Assembly: GCF_003614975.1 (NCBI RefSeq)
Contig: NZ_QZWI01000001.1
Span: forward strand, 124,001 to 188,000
From: Rahnella bruchi
Lineage (GTDB): Bacteria > Pseudomonadota > Gammaproteobacteria > Enterobacterales > Enterobacteriaceae
Length of the DNA: 64,000 bases
Reading direction: 5' to 3'
Shown here: one piece after another, positions 9,853 through 17,566 of the stretch
How the letters are laid out: each line of letters opens with the position of its first letter
How positions within the stretch are numbered: position 1 is the first letter of the stretch
Translations under genes and position numbers: made by a program
Notes under the pieces: generated by a model
Told to the model about the DNA's origin: nothing
Seen by the model: only the letters and a program-made list of their open reading frames with translations
The model's database searches: none

Positions 9853-10276
9853 ATTTTTTGTTCCGGAAAAACAGGCTGTAAAACAGAATCTTTGAAAGAT
9901 AGCAGCCTGAAAACCTCCTGCCACCGCGATTACTCTGAAACATCGCTAGCCGGTATTTTCGTACGGAGACAGTCACGTTGTAATATTAATTTACGCTTTA
10001 TACTGGCAATAATAACTGCCAGACAGAATCGATTATTTTTCAGCCTCAAAATTAATCACTCAGTTTTTCTTAACTATTAATAAACCATTAAAACAAATAG
10101 TTATATTCGCAATTTCACTTAGGAGATTATTCCTAGTCAAATTCCGCCGTCAGTGTTCTAGGCTTAATCCCCGTGAAGACATTGCGTAGAAATTATCTCC
10201 ATAGCATTACTCAATGTTTTCATCGCCCCCGGTTTTTAAGGGGACTTGCTTTAACAGATTAAAAGGAAGGCCTAAG
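9853..10276. other. AT-rich divergent intergenic region between cvaA and the microcin-like gene
   Basis: This 424-bp stretch holds no convincing gene. It must contain promoters for both directions. It includes a 16-bp dyad (10120-10135) and the ribosome binding site AAGGAAGG for the small gene. Base composition is clearly more AT-rich than the flanking hemB and ycjF-psp genes. No immunity-like membrane ORF was found here. Confidence 0.7.
10120..10135. promoter_or_regulatory. TAGGA-N6-TCCTA dyad upstream of the microcin-like gene
   Basis: TAGGAGATTATTCCTA has perfect 5-bp arms. It resembles sites of LuxR-type regulators such as RcsB, but the spacing is two bases longer than the usual RcsAB box. 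It lies about 140 bp before the peptide gene and 268 bp before cvaA, so it could serve either promoter. Regulator identity is inference. Confidence 0.35.
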
Positions 10277-10468
10277 ATGAAACAATTAACAGAACATGAT
10301 ATTGAAATGGTTAATGGTGCGGGTTGGTCGGAAGATGTGAATAAAGTTGCCGATCGCCTATCAAACTTTGGTCAGGACGCGGTAAGTGACACCGGTAATG
10401 CGGTGAACAAGGCGTATTCACAAATTTCCGATGGTCTTGCTAAAGCACAGAACTATCTGACAACCTAG
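10277..10468 (+). CDS. Putative class II microcin precursor with Gly-Ala leader
   Basis: A 63-codon gene with a strong ribosome binding site (AAGGAAGG, ending seven bases before the ATG). The first 15 residues, MKQLTEHDIEMVNGA, look like the export leader of class II microcins: acidic residues and hydrophobics at the usual positions and a Gly-Ala cleavage pair, as in MccH47-type leaders. Cleavage after A15 would give a 48-residue mature peptide starting GWSEDVNKV, with no cysteine, net slightly acidic, and predicted as a long amphipathic helix (evenly spaced V, A, L, I, F and Y). The longer frame from 10214 would add 21 residues and destroy leader placement. It lies opposite cvaAB, which encodes the matching peptidase-exporter. 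I do not recognise the mature peptide. It could instead be a signalling or surface peptide. Confidence 0.75.
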   Translation: MKQLTEHDIEMVNGAGWSEDVNKVADRLSNFGQDAVSDTGNAVNKAYSQISDGLAKAQNYLTT

Positions 10469-10501
10469 TTTTCAGTCTTTAAAGGTTAATCAGAGTAATA
10501 C

Positions 10502-10529
10502 AAGCCCCCGTCTATTTGGGGGCTTTTTC
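10502..10529 (+). terminator. Terminator of the microcin-like gene
   Basis: AAGCCCCC (10502-10509) pairs with GGGGGCTT (10518-10525), followed by a T-tract. It ends the small gene before convergent ycjF. Confidence 0.88.
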
Positions 10530-10555
10530 ATTGGCAGTTTTAAAAGACTGAAATA

Positions 10556-11623
10556 TCAGACGCCTGATTTGGTTTTATCGCTCTTTACCATGCTGTTTTT
10601 CAGCTTGCCGATAAGCTCACCCCGGAAATCACCCAGCTTCGGTTTGTCGCCATCCAGCCACGGCAGCGGGCGACAAAGCTCCATGGTTTTGATGCCAAGA
10701 CGCGCGGTCAGCAAACCGGCACCGATGCCTTGCGCCGCACGGGCTGAAAGACGGGCCGCCAGATCCTGTGACATCCAGTCCATACCCACTTCGCGCACCA
10801 GTTCAGACGCACCGGCAAAGGCCATGTTAAGTAACACCAGACGGAACAGGCGGATACGACTGTAATAGCCGAGTTCAATGCCATACAGCACCGCGATGCG
10901 GTTGACCAGACGCAGGTTTCGCCAGGCAATAAAAGCCATATCCACCAGCGCCAGCGGACTGACGGCAATCATCAGCGCGGATTCCGCTGCCGAATGGCTG
11001 ATTTCACGGCGTGCCTGGGCATCTAGCACCGGCTGAACTAAGCGGGCGTAAAGCTCGACCACTTCGCGGTCATTCTGCGTTTCATGCAAAGACGCCTGCC
11101 AGCGCTGCAACGCCGGATGACTGTTATCCAGCCCGGCCTGCGCGGCGAGTTTTTCGCAAAACGCCCGTCCCTGCCCTAAGCCGTGACTGTGCATTAATTC
11201 ACGCGCCTCATCACGTTCATCGGCACGCTGACGCAGGCGGTATAATCGTCGCCATTCGGTTGCAACTGAACCCACACCGGCGAGGATGATCAGTCCGCCC
11301 GCCGTGCAGGCACCCAGCGCTACCCAGTCCTGCTGGCTCCACGCCTCGTGAACCCATTGTACGCCCTGCGCCACCACGCTGATGCCCAGCACCGCGACGC
11401 CCAGCCGCACAATCTTTCCCCACAAACTGCGGCGGGGCTTCAGCGCGCGGTTAAGCACCGCTTCAGCCTCGCCCTCTTCATGCTGTTCATCGGTTTCAGT
11501 GGTGACCGGAATAAAGCGTTCTGAAATTTGTTCGTCAAAGGCCAGCGCCGGTTTAATCACCGGTTCGACCGGTGCTTTTAATTCCGTTTCAAAATCGATA
11601 CGCGGTTTTATCGGTTCGCTCAT
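10556..11623 (-). CDS. ycjF: Inner-membrane protein YcjF (DUF697 family)
   Basis: A 355-aa membrane protein of unknown function, near the E. coli YcjF length. The N-terminal ~65 residues are polar and acidic. Two hydrophobic segments follow at about 70-90 and 100-120, and the conserved DUF697 domain occupies roughly 200-340. It overlaps ycjX by four bases (ATGA), so the two are translated together. YcjX and YcjF sit at the distal end of the psp region and are induced with the phage-shock response in enterics. In many relatives tyrR follows ycjF. Here the convergent microcin-like gene lies there instead. Confidence 0.93.
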   Translation of the reverse strand: MSEPIKPRIDFETELKAPVEPVIKPALAFDEQISERFIPVTTETDEQHEEGEAEAVLNRALKPRRSLWGKIVRLGVAVLGISVVAQGVQWVHEAWSQQDWVALGACTAGGLIILAGVGSVATEWRRLYRLRQRADERDEARELMHSHGLGQGRAFCEKLAAQAGLDNSHPALQRWQASLHETQNDREVVELYARLVQPVLDAQARREISHSAAESALMIAVSPLALVDMAFIAWRNLRLVNRIAVLYGIELGYYSRIRLFRLVLLNMAFAGASELVREVGMDWMSQDLAARLSARAAQGIGAGLLTARLGIKTMELCRPLPWLDGDKPKLGDFRGELIGKLKNSMVKSDKTKSGV

Positions 11624-13017
11624 CGCATTTTATCTCCCAGTAAAAACTCCATCACCGCATCCAGGCGGATATGCGGCAACGGCGTGTCCACGCTCATTTC
11701 ACGTGGACGAAACTCGTCAAAATGGAAACCCTGTTTTTGCCAGAACGTATGTCCCGGCAAACGCGCCGGTACTTCGCCGGGGAACACCGTCAGCGGCGCG
11801 CCATCCTGTAACCGATGGCCTTTGAGCGCAGGCAAGCTTTGCCCCTGATATTCCACCATGCCGGTTTCTGTCGCCTGAACAGAAGCCAGCCCCGCGCAAT
11901 CCATGCTGATGCCTTCGAAAGCGGCGTTCTGCCAGGCTTCCTGCACCAGTTGCTGCAACAGCGACACCAGACTGGCATGCTGATCGCCGGTAATGTGATC
12001 GGCTTTGGTGGCGGCAAACATCAGTTTATCAATGCACGGATTAAACAGGCGGCGGAACAGCGTGCGCTTGCCGTAATGGAAACTCTGCATCAGCTGAGTC
12101 AGCGCGAGGCGCATATCGTTGAACGCCTGCGGTCCACTGTTGAGCGGTTGCAAACAATCGACCAGCACAATCTGGCGGTCAAATTTCACAAAGTGGTCTT
12201 TATAAAAACCTTTCACGATGTGCTGACAGTAATAGTCAAAACGCGCGCGCAGCATTCCCAGATTGCTGTTTTTATCCGCCTGCGCCAGCTGCGCATCGGA
12301 GTAGCGGTTCAGCTCCGGCCACGGGAAGAATTGCAGCGCGGGCGCCCCGGCCATATCTCCTGGCAGAACAAAACGCCCCGGCTGAATAAAGTGCAGTCCT
12401 TCGGTTTTGCAGCGCACCAGATAATCGGTGTACGCCTGCGCAATCGCGCCCAGCAGATTTTCATCCGCCGGAGCCAGCGGATCGCATTGTTCGCACAGCG
12501 CCAGCCACGGCTTCGCCCATTCGGCACGATCGCCCTGTAACAGCCCCGCCATCTGGCGTGACCAGTCGAGATAATTTTGTTCCAGCATCGGCAAATCCAG
12601 CAGCCATTCGCCGGGATAATCGACGATCTCCAGATACAACGTGGAGGTGTCCTTAAAGTGACGCAGCAGGGAATCATTGGAACGGTAGCGCAGTGCCAGG
12701 CGGATTTCACTGACGCCACGGGTCGGCGTTGGCCACGCAGGGGGCGTGCCGTAAAGTGCCGCCAGACCTTCGTCATAGGCAAATCGCGACACACCCAGAT
12801 CACGCTGAGGAACACGTTTCACTCCCAGCAGCCGCTCTTCGCGCGCAGCCGAAAACAGCGGTAAACGCGCGCCGCTGTGCATATGTAAAAGCTGGTTAAC
12901 GAAGGCGGTGATAAATGCGGTTTTTCCGCTGCGGCTTAAACCAGTGACAGCCAGCCGCAGATGCCTGTCCATGCCGCGATTGATCAGTGAATTAAACTCG
13001 TTTTGTAGTCTTTTCAT
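11620..13017 (-). CDS. ycjX: YcjX family GTPase-like ATP/GTP-binding protein
   Basis: The product is 465 aa, identical in length to E. coli YcjX when started at the ATG at 13017 (MKRLQNEF). A start eight codons earlier at 13041 is possible but not supported by homology. The P-loop [10 protein letters not shown] lies near residues 28-37. The family is a Ras-like/dynamin-like P-loop protein, known to be co-regulated with psp genes. The exact role is unknown. Its start lies 26 bases inside pspD and its stop overlaps the ycjF start, so the gene is embedded in one long psp-ycj transcript. Confidence 0.95.
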   Translation of the reverse strand: MKRLQNEFNSLINRGMDRHLRLAVTGLSRSGKTAFITAFVNQLLHMHSGARLPLFSAAREERLLGVKRVPQRDLGVSRFAYDEGLAALYGTPPAWPTPTRGVSEIRLALRYRSNDSLLRHFKDTSTLYLEIVDYPGEWLLDLPMLEQNYLDWSRQMAGLLQGDRAEWAKPWLALCEQCDPLAPADENLLGAIAQAYTDYLVRCKTEGLHFIQPGRFVLPGDMAGAPALQFFPWPELNRYSDAQLAQADKNSNLGMLRARFDYYCQHIVKGFYKDHFVKFDRQIVLVDCLQPLNSGPQAFNDMRLALTQLMQSFHYGKRTLFRRLFNPCIDKLMFAATKADHITGDQHASLVSLLQQLVQEAWQNAAFEGISMDCAGLASVQATETGMVEYQGQSLPALKGHRLQDGAPLTVFPGEVPARLPGHTFWQKQGFHFDEFRPREMSVDTPLPHIRLDAVMEFLLGDKMR

Positions 13018-13243
13018 TGCTCTCCCTGGCGTAGCGCCCAAACAGCGCGGTAAGAATACGTTTGAATAACGGTTCTAATAATAGTGCTAAAACATACCGA
13101 AGTGGCCCTTTTCCCACCACACCCAGTACGCGTGCTGCCAGCCCGGCAGGACCGAAAGTGAGCGCCAGCGTAAAAGCGATGCTCAGTATTTTCGAAAACA
13201 GGCTGCGCTTACCCGGCAGCGAGGAATTCAGGTAACGGGTCAT
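12992..13243 (-). CDS. pspD: Phage shock protein D
   Basis: A small 83-aa membrane-associated protein with a GPAGLAARVLG-like central hydrophobic part and the conserved LEPLFKRI segment that aligns with E. coli PspD (73 aa). The ATG at 13243 has AAGGAA upstream. It is separated from pspC by 84 bp containing a short GC hairpin at 13282-13299. The molecular role of PspD is poorly known. It accompanies PspABC in enterics. No pspE follows. Confidence 0.85.
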   Translation of the reverse strand: MTRYLNSSLPGKRSLFSKILSIAFTLALTFGPAGLAARVLGVVGKGPLRYVLALLLEPLFKRILTALFGRYARESNEKTTKRV

Positions 13244-13327
13244 AAAGATTCCTTAAGCGGGAGGTGAGAAGGAAAATAGCAGCCGGAGCAACGTCCGGCA
13301 GCCAGAGGCAAAACGGTGAGTAAAGAA

Positions 13328-13687
13328 TTAAAGCTGGCGGAAACGGCTGCGTACGCCAAAGGTTTCGGAAGTGACGTAACGCTCGACCTGACGTAAACGC
13401 TGCTCGCTGGCTTTCAGTTCGCGATCGGCTTCTTCCAGCAAATTACGCGGCGACGGTGCATTTTCATCTTCATATTCGCTGGCCGGTACCGGATCCAGCA
13501 CGTAGCTGAGAATGATGTACGCCACCAACGTGAACATGAATAAGCCGAAGAAAACCGACAACACTGCCATGATGCGTAGCAGTTTTACCGGTACGCCCAG
13601 ATAATGCGCGAGCCCTGCCAGCACACCTTTCACCACGCCCTCTTCCGGCACGCGATAGAGTTTTTTCTCAGACAGACGGGTCGCCAT
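13328..13687 (-). CDS. pspC: Phage shock protein C, envelope stress sensor
   Basis: The product is 119 aa, the same as E. coli. The PspC domain (RVPEEGVVKGVLAGLAHYLG region, residues 8-30) precedes a strong transmembrane helix at about 40-65. The C-terminal half is charged and leucine-zipper-like. With PspB it senses inner-membrane stress and binds PspA away from PspF, which derepresses the operon. The start overlaps the pspB stop by one base (TAATG). Confidence 0.95.
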   Translation of the reverse strand: MATRLSEKKLYRVPEEGVVKGVLAGLAHYLGVPVKLLRIMAVLSVFFGLFMFTLVAYIILSYVLDPVPASEYEDENAPSPRNLLEEADRELKASEQRLRQVERYVTSETFGVRSRFRQL

Positions 13688-13914
13688 TATGATTGCCTCC
13701 AGCCCGGATGTTCGGCATCGAGAATTTCTTCCAGCGCCTGAATACGTTCGCGCATACGTTGCGCTTCATGAGTCAGGCTGGTGAGATTTTGCATCTCATG
13801 CTGACTGAGCTGACTGCCATTTTGCTGGCGATTGCTGTAGTGAAGCCATAACCAGACAGGCGCCACGAATAAAACGAAAATAGTCAGCGGAATAGCTAAA
13901 AACAGGAAGCTCAT
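13687..13914 (-). CDS. pspB: Phage shock protein B
   Basis: A 75-aa protein (E. coli 74) with a transmembrane helix at about residues 4-25 and a cytoplasmic coiled coil, including MRERIQALEEILDAEHPGW. It acts with PspC as the membrane-bound positive regulator of the psp response. It directly follows pspA after 89 bp that contain a strong hairpin. Confidence 0.95.
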   Translation of the reverse strand: MSFLFLAIPLTIFVLFVAPVWLWLHYSNRQQNGSQLSQHEMQNLTSLTHEAQRMRERIQALEEILDAEHPGWRQS

Positions 13915-13967
13915 TGCATCTCCTTATGAGTCTTTTTTATTACCGGTTACGGCGTTTATCCTGCAAC

Positions 13968-13991
13968 AACCTGCCTGCGGACAGGCAGGTT
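13968..13991 (-). other. Strong hairpin between pspA and pspB
   Basis: AACCTGCCTG and CAGGCAGGTT form a perfect 10-bp stem with a 4-base loop (cgga). There is no U-tract, so it is better read as an attenuator or mRNA-protecting hairpin than a full terminator. It would help explain the excess of PspA over PspBC known in enterics. Confidence 0.6.
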
Positions 13992-14003
13992 TGATGGCAA
14001 ACA

Positions 14004-14675
14004 TTACGCGTCCTGATTGCCGTTCATTTTAGCTTTCAGGGCAGCGATTTGTGCGCTGATTTCATCGTCGGCTTTCAGCTCGGCGAATTGCTGATCCAGC
14101 GATTTCTTTTTACCGATGCTGACGCTTTCTGCTTCTGCTTCCATATGATCGATGCGGCGTTCGAACTGCTCAAAACGCGCCATCGCTTCATCAATTTTAC
14201 CGCTGTCGAGCTGACGACGAACGTCACGCGAAGATGCTGCGGCCTGATGGCGTAGAGTCAGCGCCTGCTGACGCGCACGCGTCTCGGTCAGTTTGCTTTC
14301 CAGCTCGCCAATTTCTGACTTCATGCGATCCAGCGTTTCTTCTACCACGGTCACTTCGTTTTTCAGTGTGGTGACCAGCTCGGAAAGTTTTTGCTTTTCG
14401 ATGAGCGCCGCACGGGCCAGATCGTCTTTATCTTTACGCAGCGCCAGTTCGGCTTTGTCCTGCCATTCAGCCTGCTGGGATTCACCCTGATCGATTCGAC
14501 GGATCAGCTGTTTCTTTTCTGCCAGCGCACGGGCAGAAGTCGAACGCAACTCCACCAGCGTGTCTTCCATTTCCTGAATCATCAAACGTACCAGTTTCTG
14601 CGGATCTTCCGCTTTATCCAGCAGCGTATTAATGTTGGCGTTAATGATGTCAGCGAAGCGAGAAAAAATACCCAT
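14004..14675 (-). CDS. pspA: Phage shock protein A (IM30 family)
   Basis: The product is 223 aa (E. coli 222), starting [16 protein letters not shown]. The N-terminal amphipathic helix (residues 2-19) binds stressed membranes. The rest is a long coiled coil typical of the ESCRT-III-like PspA/Vipp1 family. In unstressed cells PspA binds PspF and blocks sigma-54 transcription. Under proton-motive-force loss it moves to the membrane and limits leakage. It is the first gene of pspABCD-ycjXF, driven by a sigma-54-type promoter at about 14769-14784. Confidence 0.98.
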   Translation of the reverse strand: MGIFSRFADIINANINTLLDKAEDPQKLVRLMIQEMEDTLVELRSTSARALAEKKQLIRRIDQGESQQAEWQDKAELALRKDKDDLARAALIEKQKLSELVTTLKNEVTVVEETLDRMKSEIGELESKLTETRARQQALTLRHQAAASSRDVRRQLDSGKIDEAMARFEQFERRIDHMEAEAESVSIGKKKSLDQQFAELKADDEISAQIAALKAKMNGNQDA

Positions 14676-14767
14676 AATCGAAATTCCTCTTTGATTTTGT
14701 TGAGTCTCCGGCCAATCAGTTACCGGTTAAAGCAGCAGGAAATTTTATTCCGCTGCGATAAACCTAT

Positions 14768-14785
14768 ATCAGGATCCGTGCCAAC
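14768..14785 (-). promoter_or_regulatory. Sigma-54 promoter of the psp operon
   Basis: On the minus strand TTGGCACGGATCCTGA has the -24 element TGGCAC and a -12 element CTGA at the canonical 5-base spacing. The -12 C is replaced by A, a deviation comparable to the TTGT I recall for E. coli pspA. The AT-rich stretch between it and pspF is where IHF and PspF sites are expected. Confidence 0.8.
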
Positions 14786-14907
14786 TTTTTAAAATCATTA
14801 TCTTCATGAATAAATTGAAGTTTTAATTTTTGTATCTGCTATGCTTATTTTTCAAGATGATTATTTTCACTAAGAGTTAGTGTGTTTCACCACACAAGGA
14901 AAGCCAA

Positions 14908-15915
14908 ATGACGGATAACACAGATAATTTGCTTGGTGAGGCCAATGCCTTCATTGAAGTACTGGAACAGGTCTCGCAGCTGGCGAAACTGAACAAACCC
15001 GTTCTGGTGACCGGCGAACGCGGCAGCGGTAAAGAACTGATTGCGCATCGTCTGCATTATCTGTCTCCCCGCTGGCAGGGGCCGTTCATTTCGCTTAACT
15101 GCGCGGCGCTTAACGAGAACCTGCTGGATTCCGAGCTGTTCGGCCATGAAGCGGGCGCTTTTACCGGCGCACAGAAACGCCATCTCGGACGCTTTGAACG
15201 TGCTGACGGCGGCACCTTATTTCTCGATGAACTGGCGACGGCACCAATGCTGGTGCAGGAAAAACTGTTGCGCGTGATTGAATACGGGCACCTTGAGCGC
15301 GTCGGCGGCAGTCAGCCGTTGCAGGTGGATGTACGGCTGGTGTGTGCGACGAACGATGATCTACCGCTGCTGGCGGCAGAAGGAAAATTTCGTGCCGACC
15401 TGCTGGATCGTCTGGCATTTGATGTCGTTCAACTGCCGCCGCTGCGTGAGCGCCAGCAGGACATCATGTTACTGGCAGAGCACTTCGCCATTCAGATGTG
15501 CCGCGAACTTTCGCTGCCTTTATTCCCCGGCTTTACGGAATATGCCCGCGAAACTCTGCTGGCCTACCGCTGGCCGGGCAATATCCGCGAACTGAAAAAC
15601 GTCGTGGAACGTTCAATGTATCGCCACGGCACCAGCGATTTTCCGCTCGATAAGATTATCCTGAACCCTTTTGCACAGCGCGCTACTGCTGTGGAACCGG
15701 CTGATATCAGCAAGCATGGGGATCTGCCGACGCTTCCGCTGGATCTCAAACAATGGGTGACCGAGCAGGAAAAGAATCTGATCGAACAGGCTCTGCGGCA
15801 GGCGCGGTTTAATCAGCGCAAGGCGGCTGAGCTGCTGAACGTGACTTATCATCAGTTACGCGGGATGTTGAAGAAGCACGGGATTCAGGTTAATTCGCAG
15901 GAACCTTCTGAATAA
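14908..15915 (+). CDS. pspF: Psp operon transcriptional activator PspF (sigma-54 enhancer-binding protein)
   Basis: A 335-aa AAA+ activator without an N-terminal receiver domain, as is normal for PspF. Walker A is GERGSGKE (36-43), the sigma-54-contacting loop GAFTGA is at 83-88, and Walker B is GGTLFLDE at 101-108. A Fis-type helix-turn-helix (RKAAELLNVTYHQLRG) lies near the C-terminus. It activates pspA and is inhibited by PspA. The start follows AAGGAAAG. It is divergent from pspA, the conserved arrangement. Confidence 0.97.
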   Translation: MTDNTDNLLGEANAFIEVLEQVSQLAKLNKPVLVTGERGSGKELIAHRLHYLSPRWQGPFISLNCAALNENLLDSELFGHEAGAFTGAQKRHLGRFERADGGTLFLDELATAPMLVQEKLLRVIEYGHLERVGGSQPLQVDVRLVCATNDDLPLLAAEGKFRADLLDRLAFDVVQLPPLRERQQDIMLLAEHFAIQMCRELSLPLFPGFTEYARETLLAYRWPGNIRELKNVVERSMYRHGTSDFPLDKIILNPFAQRATAVEPADISKHGDLPTLPLDLKQWVTEQEKNLIEQALRQARFNQRKAAELLNVTYHQLRGMLKKHGIQVNSQEPSE

Positions 15916-15920
15916 CAGGC

Positions 15921-16022
15921 AAAAAAAAGCCAGCACCCGAGCTGGCTAAGTAATACTGGAAGCAATGTGAGCAATGTCGTACCTCGCGATTTGCGTCCCT
16001 GGCGGGCCGCCTCTCGTCCGGT
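15921..16022 (-). ncRNA. ryhB: RyhB small RNA
   Basis: On the minus strand, 15930-15981 reads ACGACATTGCTCACATTG, then CTTCCAGTATTACTTAGCC, then a GGGTGCTGGC terminator stem followed by T8. This matches the conserved core and 3' end of E. coli RyhB that I know. The terminator stem is AGCCAGC (15928-15934) with GCTGGCT (15941-15947). RyhB is the Fur-repressed, Hfq-dependent RNA that shuts down iron-using mRNAs during iron starvation. The 5' end is inferred from the putative -10 TATCAT at 16030-16035 and may be off by a few bases. The 5' third differs from the E. coli sequence. Confidence 0.93.
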
Positions 16023-16031
16023 GAAAAGAAT

Positions 16032-16050
16032 GATAATGGTTCTCAGTATC
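16032..16050 (-). promoter_or_regulatory. Fur box over the ryhB promoter
   Basis: GATAATGGTTCTCAGTATC matches the 19-bp Fur consensus at 15 positions. It overlaps the putative -10 of ryhB, consistent with iron-dependent repression. Confidence 0.8.
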
Positions 16051-16136
16051 GTCTGTAAAGTACTTTGTTGAGAATATTTCTCATTACCACAATGACGTTA
16101 TGGCTACTTATTGAACACCCTTAACGTCTTTAAGGG

Positions 16137-17324
16137 CTACCATTCCGGGAAGGGATCGGCCATTGCCATCCAGTTATCGATACCTTCTGCCATCTGTTCT
16201 TCGCTTAACAGGCATGCATCGAGGCGCCGGATTATCTCTTCTTTATTCAGGTGCTGACCGATAAACACCAGCTCCTGACGCATATCCCCAAACGGCTCCA
16301 CCCATTTTTCCATAATTTGCTCACGTGTCTCCTGATCTTGCGGCCAGTCGCTTTCCGGCAGCGCACGCCAGAAAATACCTGCCATACCATAACGCGCAAT
16401 GCCACCCGCCTGGCTCCACTGTCCGGCAAAACGCGGACGCGTTGCCAGCCAGAAGAATCCCTTCGAGCGCAGCAGGGTACCGCCGCCCCAGTCGCCGTGT
16501 ACTACACGGTAAAATTTATCCGGATCGAACGGCCTGCGCGCCGTGTAGACAAAGCTGCTGATGCCATACTCTTCGGTTTCAGGAGTGTGTTCGCCACGTA
16601 ACTCTTTCAGCCAGCCTGGTGCCTGCTGCGCTTTCGTAAAATCAAATCTGTGCGTATTTAGCACAGCGTCCACCGGCAGGCTGCCGGGGCAAATCGGGAT
16701 GATATGTGCGTCGGGATTGAGGCTTTTCAGCAACGCAATCACCTCACGCTGCTGATGAGAATCGAGCAAATCGGTTTTACTTATCAGAAGTACGTTACAG
16801 AACTCAATCTGGTCGATCAGCAAATCCGTCACGCTGCGCGCATCGTCCTCACCCAGACTTTCACCCGCTTCCTGCACGCTCCGCGCTTCCTGATACTGCT
16901 GCATAAAATTGACGCCATCGACCACAGTGACCAGCGTATCCAGACGGGCAAACTGCGAGAGGCTCTCACCATTTTCATCTTCAAACGTAAACGTTTCGGC
17001 CACCGGCAAGGGTTCCGAAATTCCGCTCGATTCAATCAGCAGATAATCAAAACGCCCGGCCTGCGCCAGTTCGCGCACAGAAATCAGCAAATCTTCCCTC
17101 AGAGTGCAGCAGATGCAGCCATTGCTCATTTCCACCAGTTTTTCCTGCTGGCGGTCGAGAGTGATTTCATTGGCGACCAGTGCGGCATCAATGTTCACCT
17201 CACTCATATCATTGACGATGACAGCAACGCGCAGCCCCTGCCGGTTATTCAAAATATGGTTAAGAACGGTAGTTTTACCGGCACCGAGAAAACCGGACAG
17301 TACGGTAACGGGGAGTAAGGACAT
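16137..17324 (-). CDS. COG0523 metal-homeostasis GTPase (ZigA/YeiR-type), Zur-regulated
   Basis: A 395-aa G3E-family GTPase from the ATG at 17324, which has GAGG six bases upstream. The frame open to 17393 adds an unlikely N-terminus. The P-loop is GFLGAGKTT (11-19). The family metal-binding CxCC motif is GCICC with C70, C72 and C73. A guanine-specificity motif SKTD follows, and the C-terminal CobW_C domain carries WLATRP. Such proteins are thought to deliver or redistribute zinc to enzymes when zinc is scarce. A near-perfect Zur operator sits 54 bp upstream, supporting a zinc role. Which client it serves is unknown. It is monocistronic and convergent with pspF. Confidence 0.9.
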   Translation of the reverse strand: MSLLPVTVLSGFLGAGKTTVLNHILNNRQGLRVAVIVNDMSEVNIDAALVANEITLDRQQEKLVEMSNGCICCTLREDLLISVRELAQAGRFDYLLIESSGISEPLPVAETFTFEDENGESLSQFARLDTLVTVVDGVNFMQQYQEARSVQEAGESLGEDDARSVTDLLIDQIEFCNVLLISKTDLLDSHQQREVIALLKSLNPDAHIIPICPGSLPVDAVLNTHRFDFTKAQQAPGWLKELRGEHTPETEEYGISSFVYTARRPFDPDKFYRVVHGDWGGGTLLRSKGFFWLATRPRFAGQWSQAGGIARYGMAGIFWRALPESDWPQDQETREQIMEKWVEPFGDMRQELVFIGQHLNKEEIIRRLDACLLSEEQMAEGIDNWMAMADPFPEW

Positions 17325-17377
17325 AATTAACCTCGAAGATAATGACGGGCAGGCAAAAATACTTCGCCTGCGATTAT

Positions 17378-17392
17378 TGTTATAATATAACA
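17378..17392 (-). promoter_or_regulatory. Zur operator upstream of the COG0523 GTPase gene
   Basis: TGTTATAATATAACA is a 15-bp palindrome with a single central unpaired base and fits the enteric Zur core (TGTTATAwTATAACA). It lies 54-68 bp before the GTPase start. Confidence 0.8.
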
Positions 17393-17506
17393 TAACAACG
17401 CCAATCTTATTTCAAGGGTTTTATTTTTTAGCCACCGTAACTGAAGGCCGAACGGACAGTTTTTGCGCGAAGTGCCGCAGGATCGTCGGCTGTTTTGTGC
17501 AATGGA

Positions 17507-17535
17507 TTGGGGTACCTCGCAGAGTACGGTACACT
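17507..17535 (+). promoter_or_regulatory. Predicted sigma-70 promoter of sapABCDF
   Basis: TTGGGG and TACACT are separated by 17 bp, ending 31 bp before the sapA start. Confidence 0.5.
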
Positions 17536-17566
17536 TAAGCTATTGCACCTTAACTTTGAAGCCTTT

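Noticed and set aside
9811..10080. 89-aa plus-strand frame considered as a possible microcin immunity gene
   Set aside because: It begins antisense to the cvaA start, has no clear transmembrane helix pair and no ribosome binding site.
10214..10276. Longer N-terminus of the microcin-like peptide
   Set aside because: The added 21 residues precede the strong ribosome binding site and would bury the leader motif.
11815..12540. 241-aa plus-strand frame
   Set aside because: It lies antisense inside ycjX and has the low-information composition typical of shadow frames.
16704..17318. 204-aa plus-strand frame
   Set aside because: It is antisense to the COG0523 GTPase gene, with no supporting features.
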